A DNA stretch of 64,000 nucleotides from Sphingomonas gei (GCF_004792685.1 NZ_SRXT01000009.1:62001-126000), one strand, 5' to 3'; shown: positions 27,269-36,315, numbered from the stretch's first letter. Program-made: numbers and translations. The notes: generated by a model from the letters alone, not told the origin.

Positions 27269-27389
27269 ACGGGACCGCCCGGTACTGTCTGATGTCCGAT
27301 CCTACCCGTTCGAAAGGGCGTTCTGGATTCGCCAGAGCGCAGGCGGGAGAACAATCGCGCCGATCGGTCTCTGGAACTGACTTCAGGGC

Positions 27390-28292
27390 CTAGCTTTTCG
27401 CCGCGCGCACGTGATCGCGGGGCGTGTCGCCTGTCACTCGTTTGAAGGCGGTGCTGAATGCGCTCTCTGATTCATATCCGAGCGAGCGCGCGATCGCACC
27501 GACGGATTCGCCCCGCACCAGGCTGCGTCCAGCAAGGAGCATGCGCCAGCGGGTAAGATACTCGATTGGGCCATCGCCGACCAGAGTCCGAAACCGCGCC
27601 GCAAAGCCGGATCGCGACATTCCAACGGCGAGAGCCAAGGTCTCGACCGTCCAGCGCCGGGCCGGCTCATGATGGATCGCGGTTATAGCCGTGCCCACCT
27701 GTTTGTCGGACAGCGCGAATAGCCAGCCTACACCCCGCCCTTCGTCGAGATGGAGGCGGAGCGCTTGGATGAGGATCATGTAGACGAGCTGTTGTACGAT
27801 TAGAAAATTGCCCGGCCTGGCCTCGGCCAGTTCCTGCCGCATCCGATCGATCGCCCAGCGCAGCGCCTCGCGGTCGGACTCGCTTTGCAAATGGACGACC
27901 GGGGGCAACATGCCTAGCAAGATATGCGCCTGCGGTCCGGCGAGTTGGAAATGGCCGCCCAGCACCGTGACCTCGCCGCCGTCGTTGAGCCTCGCGAGCG
28001 AGCCGGTGCCCGATCCCGGAAAGACGCGGCGCCAATCCTCGGACGGCAGAGCCGGATCACTGGCGACGCGGAACGGCAAGCCGTGAGGAAGCAAAACGCA
28101 GTCGCCCTGCTCGAGGGGCAGGGGTTTGGGAACGCCTTCGTGGATGAGCCAGCACCCACCCGAGGTCACGGCATAGCATTTGATCCCGTCATATTCCCCG
28201 AAGTAGACTGACCATTCGCCGCCCGCCTCGAACCCGCCGACGAAATAGCTTTTCGGCTCAAGCAACGAGAGGACATCAGACAACGGATCCAT
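27390..28292 (-). CDS. AraC family transcriptional regulator with cupin-type sensor domain
   Basis: A 300-residue regulator. The N-terminal half is an AraC-type cupin domain (cupin_6 style: MDPLSDVLSLLEPKSYFVGGFEAGGEWSVYF, shortened in family terms), and the C-terminal HTH pair includes LALAVGMSRSGFAARFRTLVGDGPIEYLTRWRM and ARSLGYESESAFSTAFKRVTGDTPRDH. It is divergent from the DUF1330 and quinone-oxidoreductase genes to its right, with about 115 bases between, and probably controls them. This arrangement of an AraC/cupin_6 regulator next to small oxidoreductases is common in proteobacteria. Confidence 0.88.
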   Translation of the reverse strand: MDPLSDVLSLLEPKSYFVGGFEAGGEWSVYFGEYDGIKCYAVTSGGCWLIHEGVPKPLPLEQGDCVLLPHGLPFRVASDPALPSEDWRRVFPGSGTGSLARLNDGGEVTVLGGHFQLAGPQAHILLGMLPPVVHLQSESDREALRWAIDRMRQELAEARPGNFLIVQQLVYMILIQALRLHLDEGRGVGWLFALSDKQVGTAITAIHHEPARRWTVETLALAVGMSRSGFAARFRTLVGDGPIEYLTRWRMLLAGRSLVRGESVGAIARSLGYESESAFSTAFKRVTGDTPRDHVRAAKS

Positions 28293-28408
28293 ATTTGGAC
28301 GATCTCCAAGATAGTCTGGACCATAGCGGATAGATCGTCTGGATACGAGCGGCTATCTGCCGCTTGGAGCGGCCGGCGAGGTCCGCTGTCAAAACCGCTC
28401 GGAGACGC

Positions 28409-28723
28409 ATGATGGCGGAAAGTGCCGTGTTAGTGGTCATAGAAATTGTCTCGGTCGAAGATCCGGCGGGCCTTCAGACCTACGCGCAGCGCGCCAGCGC
28501 GCTGATCGGGTCGTTCGGAGGTCAGTTGGTGGCACAAGGCGGAGTTCCTGTTGACGAAGGGGCCGCATTTGCGCCCTTGGTCATTCAGCGGTGGCCGTCT
28601 GAAGCGGCATTCCGCGCCTGGATCGCCAGCGACGCGTACCGACCTCTCAACGAACTTCGGCTCGCAAGCGCTACCATGAAAGCGGCCATCGTTCCGACCA
28701 GCGTTGGTCCAGACGCGGCATGA
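28409..28723 (+). CDS. DUF1330 domain-containing protein
   Basis: A small dimeric alpha/beta-barrel type protein of 104 residues. It has the pattern of DUF1330: VSVEDPAGLQTYAQRAS, GSFGGQLVAQGG, and PSEAAFRAWIASDAYRPLNELR. GGAG lies shortly upstream of two adjacent ATGs. It overlaps the next oxidoreductase by four bases (ATGA). Function unknown. Confidence 0.75.
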   Translation: MMAESAVLVVIEIVSVEDPAGLQTYAQRASALIGSFGGQLVAQGGVPVDEGAAFAPLVIQRWPSEAAFRAWIASDAYRPLNELRLASATMKAAIVPTSVGPDAA

Positions 28724-29655
28724 GGCGCGTTCAGTATCAGCGCTACGGCGGTTCGGAGCAACTCCGGCTGGACGAGGTTGATGTGCCGGAACCCGGGCGA
28801 GGCCAGATTCGCGTGCGAGTGCGCGCTGCGGCGGCCAACCCGATGGACTGGAAGATCCGCCGCGGCGAGATGAAGATGCTCTCCGGGTTCCGGTTTCCGC
28901 GCGGATTGGGCCATGATTTCGCCGGCGTTGTCGATGCCGTGGGGCCCGGGGTCGATCAGCGCGAGGTCGGCGACGAGGTGCTCGGTGTCACCGCCATCAG
29001 CCGGGCTGGCGCATTCGCGGAGTTCGTGGTCGCGGACGAGAAGAACACCGCCCTCAAACCGGCATCGATCTCGTTCGAGCAGGCGGCCGCAATGACCATC
29101 ATCAGTTTGACGGCCTGGAGCGCCCTCATCACCAAGGCCAAGCTGAAGGCTGGCGAATCGGTCTTCATCAATGGATGTCTCGGCGGGGTTGGACGCTCGG
29201 CGGTGCAGATCGCGCGCATGCAGGGCGCCGAGATCGTCGGCAGCTGCAGTGCGTCGGGGCGCGAGGAAGCGCTGGCGCTCGGTGTCGGCGAGGTCGTCGA
29301 CTATCGCGGCTTCGACGCCGCCTCCTATTACCACCGCTTCGACGTCGTCTTCGATGCCGCAGGCGCGCTGTCGCTGCGCCAGTGCGGCGCGATGTTGAAA
29401 CGTGGCGGCGTGTCGCTGCACATCGTCCCCACGCCGGCCAAGATGATCGGCACTTTCCTGTCGTCGCGACATCACCTGGTGTTCGGCAATCCGACGCGAC
29501 AATCGCTGGCCGGCATTACCGACGCTGCAGCGCGAGGCCTGCTCGTCCCGGCCATCGGCCGCATCGTATCGCTGTCTGAGGCCATTGCCGCCATCGTCGA
29601 ACTTGAGACGACCGGTTTGCCGAAGGGAAAGCTGGTGGTCGTTCCGACGCGATGA
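28720..29655 (+). CDS. NADP-dependent quinone oxidoreductase-like protein (MDR family)
   Basis: A 311-residue medium-chain reductase without structural zinc residues. It shows NPMDWKIRRGEM and GHDFAGVVDAVGPGVDQREVGDEVLG in the GroES-like domain, and NGCLGGVGRSAVQIAR (residues ~147-162) as the cofactor loop. Ser-Gly-Arg after the next strand suggests NADPH. Its start overlaps the DUF1330 stop. It would reduce quinones or unsaturated carbonyls, probably under the divergent AraC regulator. Confidence 0.87.
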   Translation: MRRVQYQRYGGSEQLRLDEVDVPEPGRGQIRVRVRAAAANPMDWKIRRGEMKMLSGFRFPRGLGHDFAGVVDAVGPGVDQREVGDEVLGVTAISRAGAFAEFVVADEKNTALKPASISFEQAAAMTIISLTAWSALITKAKLKAGESVFINGCLGGVGRSAVQIARMQGAEIVGSCSASGREEALALGVGEVVDYRGFDAASYYHRFDVVFDAAGALSLRQCGAMLKRGGVSLHIVPTPAKMIGTFLSSRHHLVFGNPTRQSLAGITDAAARGLLVPAIGRIVSLSEAIAAIVELETTGLPKGKLVVVPTR

Positions 29656-29716
29656 GCAACCACAACGGGCGTGTCAGAACGGCCCGAAATACCGTCTCGC
29701 GTTACCGAGGAGGCCT

Positions 29717-30154
29717 ATGGACAAGCAATTAGCCGGGCGTTGTCTCTTGACACTCAATGCCGTCGGTATCGCCATCGGGGGCTTTGTGGCCGACATGAAC
29801 GCCACGCACATCTATAATCCCCACTGGCCGCCACATGCCAAATTCCACGATGGCCAGACCATGGCGTTCGGCGTCTTCCTGTCGTTGGCAACGCTCTTCT
29901 TCACGTGGCGTCGGGCAGGCGACCGGCAGACCAATGTGCTGGCGGCGGCACTGTTCGGCGGCGTGCTCTATTGGGCGCAAGCAGCCGCGAACCTTTTTCC
30001 CGGCGTTACCTGGATCGATCCCGAGTTTCTCAAGGCAGGCGAGAGCCTGACGGACTTTCCTCCGCAGCTTTACATCGACCTTGGCATGAGCGCCGTCATC
30101 ATCTTGGCGACGTGGCTTGCATGGCCGCGAAAACCCACCACGCGCAGGCCCTGA
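29717..30154 (+). CDS. Small integral membrane protein (DUF6640-like)
   Basis: A 145-residue protein with four predicted membrane helices. It contains DMNATHIYNPHWPPHAKFHDGQTMAFG between helices one and two, which looks like the uncharacterised DUF6640 family. GAGGAGG precedes ATG by five bases. Same strand as the upstream oxidoreductase with a 61-base gap. Function unknown; the histidine-rich loop could bind metal. Confidence 0.6.
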   Translation: MDKQLAGRCLLTLNAVGIAIGGFVADMNATHIYNPHWPPHAKFHDGQTMAFGVFLSLATLFFTWRRAGDRQTNVLAAALFGGVLYWAQAAANLFPGVTWIDPEFLKAGESLTDFPPQLYIDLGMSAVIILATWLAWPRKPTTRRP

Positions 30155-30203
30155 TCGAGACTGCAGGTGACCCGATCTTGACGGCCTGAAGCTGGCGGTT
30201 GGA

Positions 30204-30524
30204 TCAGGACGTCATTCCGGCCGCCACGAGCAGGGCGGCGAACAGGCCCAGCGGCGCAAGGTGGGAAAACTCACGGTGGCGCAAGACGGTCAATGCCGCC
30301 GCCGCGACGATGACGGCGCCGAGGATCAAGCCTGCCCCGCGCGTGACCGTGAAGGCGAGCAGGGCTGCATTCGCCATCTCCAACCCACCGGTGACTCGGC
30401 ACCAGCACGGTGGATACCCCCAGCGGACGAAGCTGCTCCGCGTTGCAGGCGTACCGATCGCGTTGAACAGCCCCGCACCGAAGAATGCGGCGACGAGGAG
30501 CCAGATCGAGGCGGTGTGCAGCAT
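30204..30524 (-). CDS. DoxX-like small membrane protein
   Basis: A 106-residue protein with four predicted helices. The FFGAGLFNAIGTPATRSSFVRWGYPP segment and VTGGLEMANA fit the DoxX-like family. Its ATG lies one base after the stop of the DUF4267 gene, so the two are translationally coupled. Both belong to the minus-strand unit facing the TetR gene at 31008. DoxX-like proteins are poorly understood and often accompany redox stress genes. Confidence 0.7.
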   Translation of the reverse strand: MLHTASIWLLVAAFFGAGLFNAIGTPATRSSFVRWGYPPCWCRVTGGLEMANAALLAFTVTRGAGLILGAVIVAAAALTVLRHREFSHLAPLGLFAALLVAAGMTS

Positions 30525-30525
30525 G

Positions 30526-30906
30526 TCAGGCGGCGCCGATGATCAAGGGAATGGCCGCCAGGATCATCAGCGCCGCCGTGACCCCGTGGATGCCGAAGGC
30601 CCGCCCGGTCGAGCCCTTGGCGGCCAGAATGAGCGACATGTCGCCGGCGGGGATAAGGGCCTCGATCATCAAGGCGATGCCGGCCATGCGTGGACCGCCC
30701 CAAACCATCAAGGCCAGCAAGACCAGCCCCGAAACGATGTCGCGGACGCCCTTCAGCCGAAGCCACCAGGCGGTGTTCTCGCCTTCCTCAGGAAGCGGCA
30801 GGCCGAAGCTCCGTGTGGCCGCCCTAGGATTTGTGAGATACATGACGCCGATGACGATGATCGCGACTGCCACCAGCAGCGCGATGCCGATTGCGAACCC
30901 GTGCAT
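30526..30906 (-). CDS. DUF4267 family membrane protein
   Basis: A 126-residue membrane protein with about four helices. It carries YLTNPRAATRSFGLPLPEEGENTAW and LKGVRDIVSGLVLLAL, typical of DUF4267. The ATG at 30906 is chosen because GAGGAGG stands nine bases upstream; the open frame continues to 30963 through the operator. It is divergent from the TetR gene, with a perfect palindrome between them. Confidence 0.78.
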   Translation of the reverse strand: MHGFAIGIALLVAVAIIVIGVMYLTNPRAATRSFGLPLPEEGENTAWWLRLKGVRDIVSGLVLLALMVWGGPRMAGIALMIEALIPAGDMSLILAAKGSTGRAFGIHGVTAALMILAAIPLIIGAA

Positions 30907-30935
30907 GCGCAACTCCTCCTCGTTGCGAGACACAT

Positions 30936-30954
30936 AATCTAGCATTGCTAGATT
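30936..30954. promoter_or_regulatory. TetR-type operator between divergent genes
   Basis: AATCTAGC-ATT-GCTAGATT is a perfect inverted repeat with 8-bp arms, between the DUF4267 gene and the TetR gene. Size, symmetry and position are typical of an autoregulated TetR operator. Confidence 0.75.
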
Positions 30955-31007
30955 TTCAACCATAGCTATAAGTCTTTCGGCGCATCCGGCGCGGAGAAAG
31001 GCCGACA

Positions 31008-31577
31008 GTGGGAGTCTCGGAGCGAAAAGCCAGGCAGCGGGCTGAGCGAGAGGGTCACATTACCGCGGCGGCAAGGTCGATTGCGGCCAGCGAGGGATGG
31101 AGCGCGGTCACGGTCCGGCGTTTGGCGGCGGAGATCGAATATACCCAGCCGGTCCTGTACTCGCACTTCGAGAACAGGGAGGCGATTGTCGCGGCAGTCG
31201 CCCTGGAGGGTTTCCGGGAACTCGCGATCGCGCTCCGGCAGGCCGCGCAGGAATGCGCCGAAGGTCGGGAGGCGGCCCGGAAAGTCGCCACGGCATATCT
31301 GGCGTTTGCTGCCGAGCAGCCTGCTCTTTACGAAGCTATGTTCACCATGGCGAGCAGCCTGCGCTTCGCGCAAGGCGATGCGAGACCGGAATTGCAGGAC
31401 GCCTTTGCGGCGCTTACGGCAGTCGTCCCGGCATCAAATGGCGATGTCGAGCTCGCGACCGAGACATTGTGGGCGGCCCTGCATGGACTTGTCGAGCTGG
31501 AGCGCTCGGGCCGGATCAGGCCAAGCGCCCGCAACGAGCGCCTGGCGCTCGTCGTCGATGGACTTGCCCGGTTCTGA
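31008..31577 (+). CDS. TetR/AcrR family regulator
   Basis: A 189-residue repressor. The N-terminal HTH reads HITAAARSIAASEGWSAVTVRRLAAEIEYTQPVLYSHFENREAIVAAV, with Tyr-Ser-His-Phe as the usual helix-3/4 junction; a WHG-type ligand domain follows. It is divergent from the DUF4267/DoxX-like pair and very probably represses both itself and that pair through the palindrome at 30936-30954. Ligand unknown. Confidence 0.9.
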   Translation: MGVSERKARQRAEREGHITAAARSIAASEGWSAVTVRRLAAEIEYTQPVLYSHFENREAIVAAVALEGFRELAIALRQAAQECAEGREAARKVATAYLAFAAEQPALYEAMFTMASSLRFAQGDARPELQDAFAALTAVVPASNGDVELATETLWAALHGLVELERSGRIRPSARNERLALVVDGLARF

Positions 31578-31616
31578 CCCCGGGTGGTCGAGTGTCAAGA
31601 GAGGCGGCGTGCCAAG

Positions 31617-32153
31617 ATGTCCATGATCGTGATCAGAGCGGAGCGGCCTGGCGACCGCGCGGTGATCGCGGACCTGGTGGAGCGCGCCTATGCCGCTGTC
31701 CCCTACAGCGATCACCGCGAGCACCTCATGATTGAGCGCCTGCGTGGGACCGGCGCTTATATCCCGGCGCTCTCGCTGCTCGCGGAAATCGGCGGCGAAG
31801 CCGGCGGCCACATTCTGCTCACGAAGGCGCAAATACGGAGTGATCTCTCGGCCGTGACGACGTTGGCGCTGGCGCCCTTGTCTGTCGTGCCCGAGTTTCA
31901 GATGCAAGGCGTCGGAAAACGCCTGGTCAGCGCGGCGCACGAACGCGCCGCGGCGCTTGGCTTCGGATCCGTGTTGCTCGTGGGAATCCCGAGCTATTAT
32001 CCGCAATTCGGCTACGAGCGGCTGAGCCGCTACCCGATCGAGCTGCCGTTCAACGCCCCAGACGAAAATTGCATGATCCTTCCACTACGGCCGGGCGCGC
32101 TCGATGGCGTGGCTGGAAGAGTGCAGTACGCCGACGGATGGATCGATCATTGA
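31617..32153 (+). CDS. GNAT family N-acetyltransferase
   Basis: A 178-residue acetyltransferase read from the ATG at 31617. The acetyl-CoA loop is visible as VVPEFQMQGVGKRLVSAAHERA, followed by GFGSVLLVGIPSYYPQFGYERLSRYPIELPF, the pattern of the YhbS-like subgroup. Substrate unknown. It follows the TetR gene on the same strand after about 40 bases. Confidence 0.86.
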   Translation: MSMIVIRAERPGDRAVIADLVERAYAAVPYSDHREHLMIERLRGTGAYIPALSLLAEIGGEAGGHILLTKAQIRSDLSAVTTLALAPLSVVPEFQMQGVGKRLVSAAHERAAALGFGSVLLVGIPSYYPQFGYERLSRYPIELPFNAPDENCMILPLRPGALDGVAGRVQYADGWIDH

Positions 32154-32285
32154 GAGCTGCTCAACCGATGGCCGAGACCAGTGTTCATGGTCGTGCTGGC
32201 GCGCCGGAAGCCCAGTCAATCAGGGCATGAGTTCTCCGGCGAGCCAGCGGCTACGGCAGCGCACGCCAGAACGCACCGACGTAGT

Positions 32286-32299
32286 TGACTGTCCAGTCA
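32286..32299. promoter_or_regulatory. TetR-type operator TGACTG-TC-CAGTCA
   Basis: A near-perfect palindrome with 6-bp arms, 34 bases before the TetR gene start. The core ACTGTCCAGT is a motif repeatedly seen in promoters of self-regulating TetR/SDR modules. A reverse-oriented partial copy lies before the downstream dehydrogenase. Confidence 0.7.
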
Positions 32300-32332
32300 C
32301 TCTTCTATAGCCGTGACGGTCGAGGATGACCG

Positions 32333-32899
32333 ATGCCAAGACCGAAAAGTGAAGAGAAGCGAGGCGCGATCATCGCCGCAGCGATCAGGATCATCGCCGC
32401 GCAGGGGCTCAGCGCGCCGACGGCGATGATCGGGAAGGAGGCCGGCGTCTCGAACGGGACATTGTTCACCTATTTCGAGACGAAGGCGGACCTGCTGAAT
32501 CAGCTCTACATACAGCTGAAGTCGGAAATGGCAGCGGCGACCACGGTCGGTATCCCGACCGAAGCCGACATGCGCGACCAAGTGCGGCATGTCTGGGATG
32601 GCTGGTTGCACTGGGCGGTCGAGCATCCGCGGGAGCGTCAGGTTCTCGCTCATCTCAGCGTTTCGCACGATGTGACCGCGGCAAGCCAACAGGTCGCCAG
32701 CGAGGCATATGCCGGCGTCGCGACGCTTCTGGATCGGAGCCGGGCAACTGGGCCAATGCGTGACGCCCCACTGATGTTCGTTGCCTCCGTTGTGACCGGA
32801 TTGGTCGATGCGACGGCCGACGCCATGACCCGAGATCCGATGCGCGCGGAGACATACGCCGCCACCGGCTTCGCCGCGCTGTGGCGGATCCTCACCTGA
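32333..32899 (+). CDS. TetR/AcrR family regulator
   Basis: A 188-residue repressor with HTH residues ~10-55 (IIAAAIRIIAAQGLSAPTAMIGKEAGVSNGTLFTYFETKADLLNQLY; GTLFTYF marks the recognition helix end). The C-terminal ligand-binding domain is generic. The operator TGACTGTCCAGTCA precedes it. The two downstream Rossmann genes follow within 33 bases, so all three probably form one self-repressed unit. Confidence 0.9.
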   Translation: MPRPKSEEKRGAIIAAAIRIIAAQGLSAPTAMIGKEAGVSNGTLFTYFETKADLLNQLYIQLKSEMAAATTVGIPTEADMRDQVRHVWDGWLHWAVEHPRERQVLAHLSVSHDVTAASQQVASEAYAGVATLLDRSRATGPMRDAPLMFVASVVTGLVDATADAMTRDPMRAETYAATGFAALWRILT

Positions 32900-32919
32900 T
32901 TTCATCCGATATTTGCGCG

Positions 32920-32928
32920 ACTGGACAG
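32920..32928. promoter_or_regulatory. Partial TetR operator before the dehydrogenase
   Basis: ACTGGACAG is the reverse complement of CTGTCCAGT, the core of the operator at 32286-32299, and lies four bases before the dehydrogenase start. A second repressor contact here is possible. Confidence 0.35.
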
Positions 32929-32932
32929 CACG

Positions 32933-33823
32933 ATGGAACGCATACCCGCTGAATTGGAATCTCGTCGCGAGATCGTCGTGGTGACCGGCGCCTCGACCGG
33001 TATCGGCGCCGCCACGGCGCGCGAGCTTGCAAAGCGCGGCTTCCACGTCCTCGCGGGCGTGCGTCGGAGTACGGATGCCGAAACGCTCCGGGCTGCGAAC
33101 CTCGAGCCGATCCTGCTGGACGTCACCAACGAGGCCGGGATCGCCGCGCTCCTGAAGCGTGTCAGCGAGGATCCCGAGCGCCGCCCTCTACGTGGCCTGG
33201 TCAACAACGCCGGCATCGGGGTCAACGCACCCGTAGAGACCTTTCCGCTTTCCGAGTGGCGTCAGCTATTCGACGTCAACCTCTTCGGTCATGTGGCGAT
33301 GATGCAGGCGCTTCTGCCCGCACTGATCGAAAGCCGCGGCACGGTCGTCAACATTTCCTCCGTCGGCGGCAAGGTGGCGATGGCGACCTACGGTCCCTAC
33401 GCCGGCACGAAGTTCGCGCTTGAAGCGGTCAGCGACGCACTGCGCCGTGAGGTCGAGCCGCTTGGGGTGAAGGTCGTTGTCATCGAGCCAGGCGCCGTGA
33501 AGACCGACATGCTCGGGCGGGTCGGTGACCGTGGCGAGAGCATCGTCAGCGGGATGACGACAGAACAGCGTGGTCGCTACGCCACGCTGATGCATGCGAT
33601 CATCGCCCAAGCCAAGGCGTCTATCCCCGGCGGAGCGCCTCCCGAGGAGGCGGGTCGCGTGATCGCGGACGCGATTGTCAGCAAAAGGCCTCGGGCCCGC
33701 TATACCGTCGGCCGCAACACAGCGTTGCTCATCCGCCTGACCAGGCTCCTGCCCGATCGAATGCTGGACAGCCTCCTTGCCAGAGCGCTCAAGCCCTATC
33801 GATCCGGGGCGGTCCGGACATGA
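32933..33823 (+). CDS. Short-chain dehydrogenase/reductase
   Basis: A 296-residue SDR with VTGASTGIG (residues 17-25), NNAGIG near 91-96, ISSVGG and YAGTK (Tyr156, Lys160). The C-terminal extension and the DALRREVEPLGVKVVVIEPGAVKT segment resemble retinol/hydroxysteroid dehydrogenase-like SDRs. Arg residues after the second strand (GVRRSTD) suggest NADP(H). It overlaps the next gene by four bases. Confidence 0.9.
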   Translation: MERIPAELESRREIVVVTGASTGIGAATARELAKRGFHVLAGVRRSTDAETLRAANLEPILLDVTNEAGIAALLKRVSEDPERRPLRGLVNNAGIGVNAPVETFPLSEWRQLFDVNLFGHVAMMQALLPALIESRGTVVNISSVGGKVAMATYGPYAGTKFALEAVSDALRREVEPLGVKVVVIEPGAVKTDMLGRVGDRGESIVSGMTTEQRGRYATLMHAIIAQAKASIPGGAPPEEAGRVIADAIVSKRPRARYTVGRNTALLIRLTRLLPDRMLDSLLARALKPYRSGAVRT

Positions 33824-34455
33824 CCAAGTTGCTGGTCGTCGGCGCGACCGGTCTGGTCGGGTCCTGTGTGGTGGAGCAGGCGCTTGCCGACGTGCGGATC
33901 AGCCAGGTCATCGCCCTGACGCGGCGTCCTATCGCGACGCGCGGCCGACTGGAGAACATCGTCATCGACTTCTCCAACATGCCTGATCAAGCGGACTGGT
34001 GGTCTGTGGACGGTGTAGTCAGCGCGCTCGGCACGACGCGAGCGACGACCAGATCGAGGTCGGACTACCGATCGATCGACTACGAATACCCGCTCGCCAT
34101 TGCCCGTCATGCCCGTGATCACGGCGCGACGCGCTTCGCGCTGACCTCGTCGCTCGGCGCAAATCCCGGCTCGCGTTTCGCCTACACACGCACGAAGGGG
34201 GAACTGGAAGTCGAACTGCAGAAGCTCGGCTTTCCGTCGCTGACGATCGTTCGCCCAAGTGTGCTGCAGGGCGATCGCGAGCACCAGCGCGCCGACGAAC
34301 GCGCGGCCCAGATCATCGCCGGGTTTTTGGCGCCCATTCTCCCGCGCCGGCTGCGGATAAGTCCTGCAAGCGCCGTCGCGGCGTTGCTGATCAACGGAGT
34401 CGTCCAAGGTCTGCAGGGTGTCCATCTCAGGAGCAACAAAGACATGCCGCGTTAG
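33820..34455 (+). CDS. NAD(P)-binding Rossmann protein (HTATIP2/NmrA-like atypical SDR)
   Basis: A 211-residue protein with GATGLVG near the N-terminus (residues 8-14), a conserved Arg at LTRRP, and YTRTKGELE carrying the Tyr-x-x-x-Lys pair. This is the atypical SDR pattern of the HTATIP2/oxidoreductase group. The ATG overlaps the preceding stop (ATGA). It probably acts with the SDR upstream on an unknown substrate. Confidence 0.82.
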   Translation: MTKLLVVGATGLVGSCVVEQALADVRISQVIALTRRPIATRGRLENIVIDFSNMPDQADWWSVDGVVSALGTTRATTRSRSDYRSIDYEYPLAIARHARDHGATRFALTSSLGANPGSRFAYTRTKGELEVELQKLGFPSLTIVRPSVLQGDREHQRADERAAQIIAGFLAPILPRRLRISPASAVAALLINGVVQGLQGVHLRSNKDMPR

Positions 34456-34567
34456 CGGCTGTTCGGCCTCTGTGATCCCACGCTCGCAGTGCTTCTCGCC
34501 CGAGGCCAGTCTGCGAGGCCATCGCGAATGGTCTGAGCCCTCAAAAAACTTCTCAAGCCCCAGCGCA

Positions 34568-35764
34568 TCAATACTGCGGAAATACGAAGTCTTCCGCGAC
34601 ACCCTTTTCGCGCTTCGCAGCGCTTGGCCTCAGCACCTTCTGCACGCCTCCGCTCGAGAAGAATTTCTGAGCGAGGTGCGTGACGGATATGCCGAACCAC
34701 GTCTTCGCGTGCAGCAACCGAATGAAGCGGGGACTCAGCTGGTCTTGCGACGCTTCGACATAGGGGCGGACCAGCCGTTCATAAGCGGCGAAGGCTTCGG
34801 CGTAGCTTTCGCCTCGGGCGATCTCGCCGGCGAGCACATAGGCGCCGACCAGGGCAAGAGCCGTCCCCGCCCCTGTGAACGGCGTTGGACAGTAGGCGGC
34901 GTCACCGATCAAAACGAACCGGCCCTTCGACCAGGCGGAGGCCCGGACCTGGCTCATCGGCCCGAAGTAGAAATCCTGGACCATATCCAGTTCCGCGGTG
35001 ATGCGGTCGGCGACCGTCCCCCGGCCTTTCAGCGCCTTGAGCAGCAGGTCCCGTCTCGCCGCGGAATTGTCTCCCTCAATGTCGTGATCCTTTCTGAGGA
35101 AAGTGATCAGGACGGTCGTCTCCTTCTCGTTCCCGGGCCTTAACGTGATGAAGGTGCCGCCGACGCCATTCACCGAATAGGCCCAGTTATCGTCCTCCGG
35201 ACGGCGTGGAATCTTGAAGAACGCCATGTAGGCGCCGAGGTAGCGAAAGCGGGTCTCCTGGGCCAAGACCTTGGCCCTGGTCGAGGAGCTCATGCCCTCG
35301 CCGCAGATCACCAATTCGAAGTCTTCGGCCCTGCCGTCGTCGAAGGTGACCGACATGCCCGCGCCACTGTCGTCGAGATTGGTGACACTTGTCCCAAAGC
35401 GATATTCGCAATCGCCTTTGGTGGCTTCGAAGAGGACACGGGCAAAATCGCCGCGAAGGATCTCGAAATCGCTCGTCAGGGTGCCGACGGCGCCCTTGGG
35501 AAAGACCGCGATCACGGCGCCCGCGGCATCGAGATACTTCTGCCCCCGTTCCAGGGTGTCCTTTGCTTCGATCGCCTCGGCGAGGCCCATCATCTTGATG
35601 ACCTGCTGGCCGGCGCCCTTGATGTCGACGTTCTGTCCGCCATCCCGGAAGGTCTGCGCCTTTTCCACCACGACGACGGAGTAGCCATATTTGTGCAGCC
35701 AATAGGCGCATGCGGGGCCGGCAATGCCGGCGCCACAGATCAGGATCTTCTTTTCGATTCTCAT
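34568..35764 (-). CDS. FAD-dependent monooxygenase (PHBH/TetX-like)
   Basis: A 398-residue flavoprotein hydroxylase. The FAD motif is ILICGAGIAGPACAYWLHKYGY; a second FAD motif is LIGDAAYCPTPFTGAGTALALVGAYVLAGE near residue 290. The ATG at 35764 follows GAGGAT; the frame is open a further 350 bases upstream but that part has no family match. It would hydroxylate an aromatic or polyketide-like substrate using NADPH and O2. It is divergent from a second, paralogous monooxygenase at 36729 with about 550 bases between. Confidence 0.88.
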   Translation of the reverse strand: MRIEKKILICGAGIAGPACAYWLHKYGYSVVVVEKAQTFRDGGQNVDIKGAGQQVIKMMGLAEAIEAKDTLERGQKYLDAAGAVIAVFPKGAVGTLTSDFEILRGDFARVLFEATKGDCEYRFGTSVTNLDDSGAGMSVTFDDGRAEDFELVICGEGMSSSTRAKVLAQETRFRYLGAYMAFFKIPRRPEDDNWAYSVNGVGGTFITLRPGNEKETTVLITFLRKDHDIEGDNSAARRDLLLKALKGRGTVADRITAELDMVQDFYFGPMSQVRASAWSKGRFVLIGDAAYCPTPFTGAGTALALVGAYVLAGEIARGESYAEAFAAYERLVRPYVEASQDQLSPRFIRLLHAKTWFGISVTHLAQKFFSSGGVQKVLRPSAAKREKGVAEDFVFPQY

Positions 35765-36315
35765 ACATCCTCGCAAAGGCCGACCAGACGCACCCCCATG
35801 CGAACCCGGTCGCATTGTCGAACGGTCACTGGCCCGGAATCGTGCGCGCGAAATGCAGCGCCGCACATCCTCCCGGGCGCAGGAGATTGGGTTCATTCCA
35901 GGACGGGATAGACGGAGGCGACCCAGCGGGGATGGGGCCGTTCTGCCAATAAGTTTACCGATCTCGCCAAGGTCTCCGGCGGCTTTCCGTTCGGCGGTGA
36001 CTTTGTCGGTCATGGCCTGACCGGGATCGGTCTGGTCAGTGCCAAACCCAGGCGTGGCTCGCGGCATGGGAAGCTGTCCGCGACGGGCCGCAGCGAGAGG
36101 CTCTCGCGACTCCATAACCCGTCACGGGCTTTCCGGCCCGACTCTCCCTCTTTCGGCGTTTGTTGCTGCCGGAGGGCTGATGAGCCGCCGGCCTGCACCC
36201 TTGCCGCGGGCAGTTTGGCAGGATCGAACAATCCTTTGCCGGTCGCGCGCAATTCAATCCGGAGCGCGATGCCTAGAAGTGCGTGGCCCGAGCCATTCGG
36301 GCAGAGGAGGTGTCG
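35765..36315. other. Divergent intergenic region, no gene recognised
   Basis: This 550-base gap lies between the minus-strand monooxygenase and the plus-strand gene pair. Frames on both strands are open but none has a family match. A promoter for each direction must lie here; I could not locate a convincing one. No regulator gene lies inside the gap. Confidence 0.4.

Noticed and set aside
34568..36115. Monooxygenase starting at 36115
   Set aside because: The extra 117 residues lie before the FAD motif and match nothing; ATG 35764 has a ribosome site.
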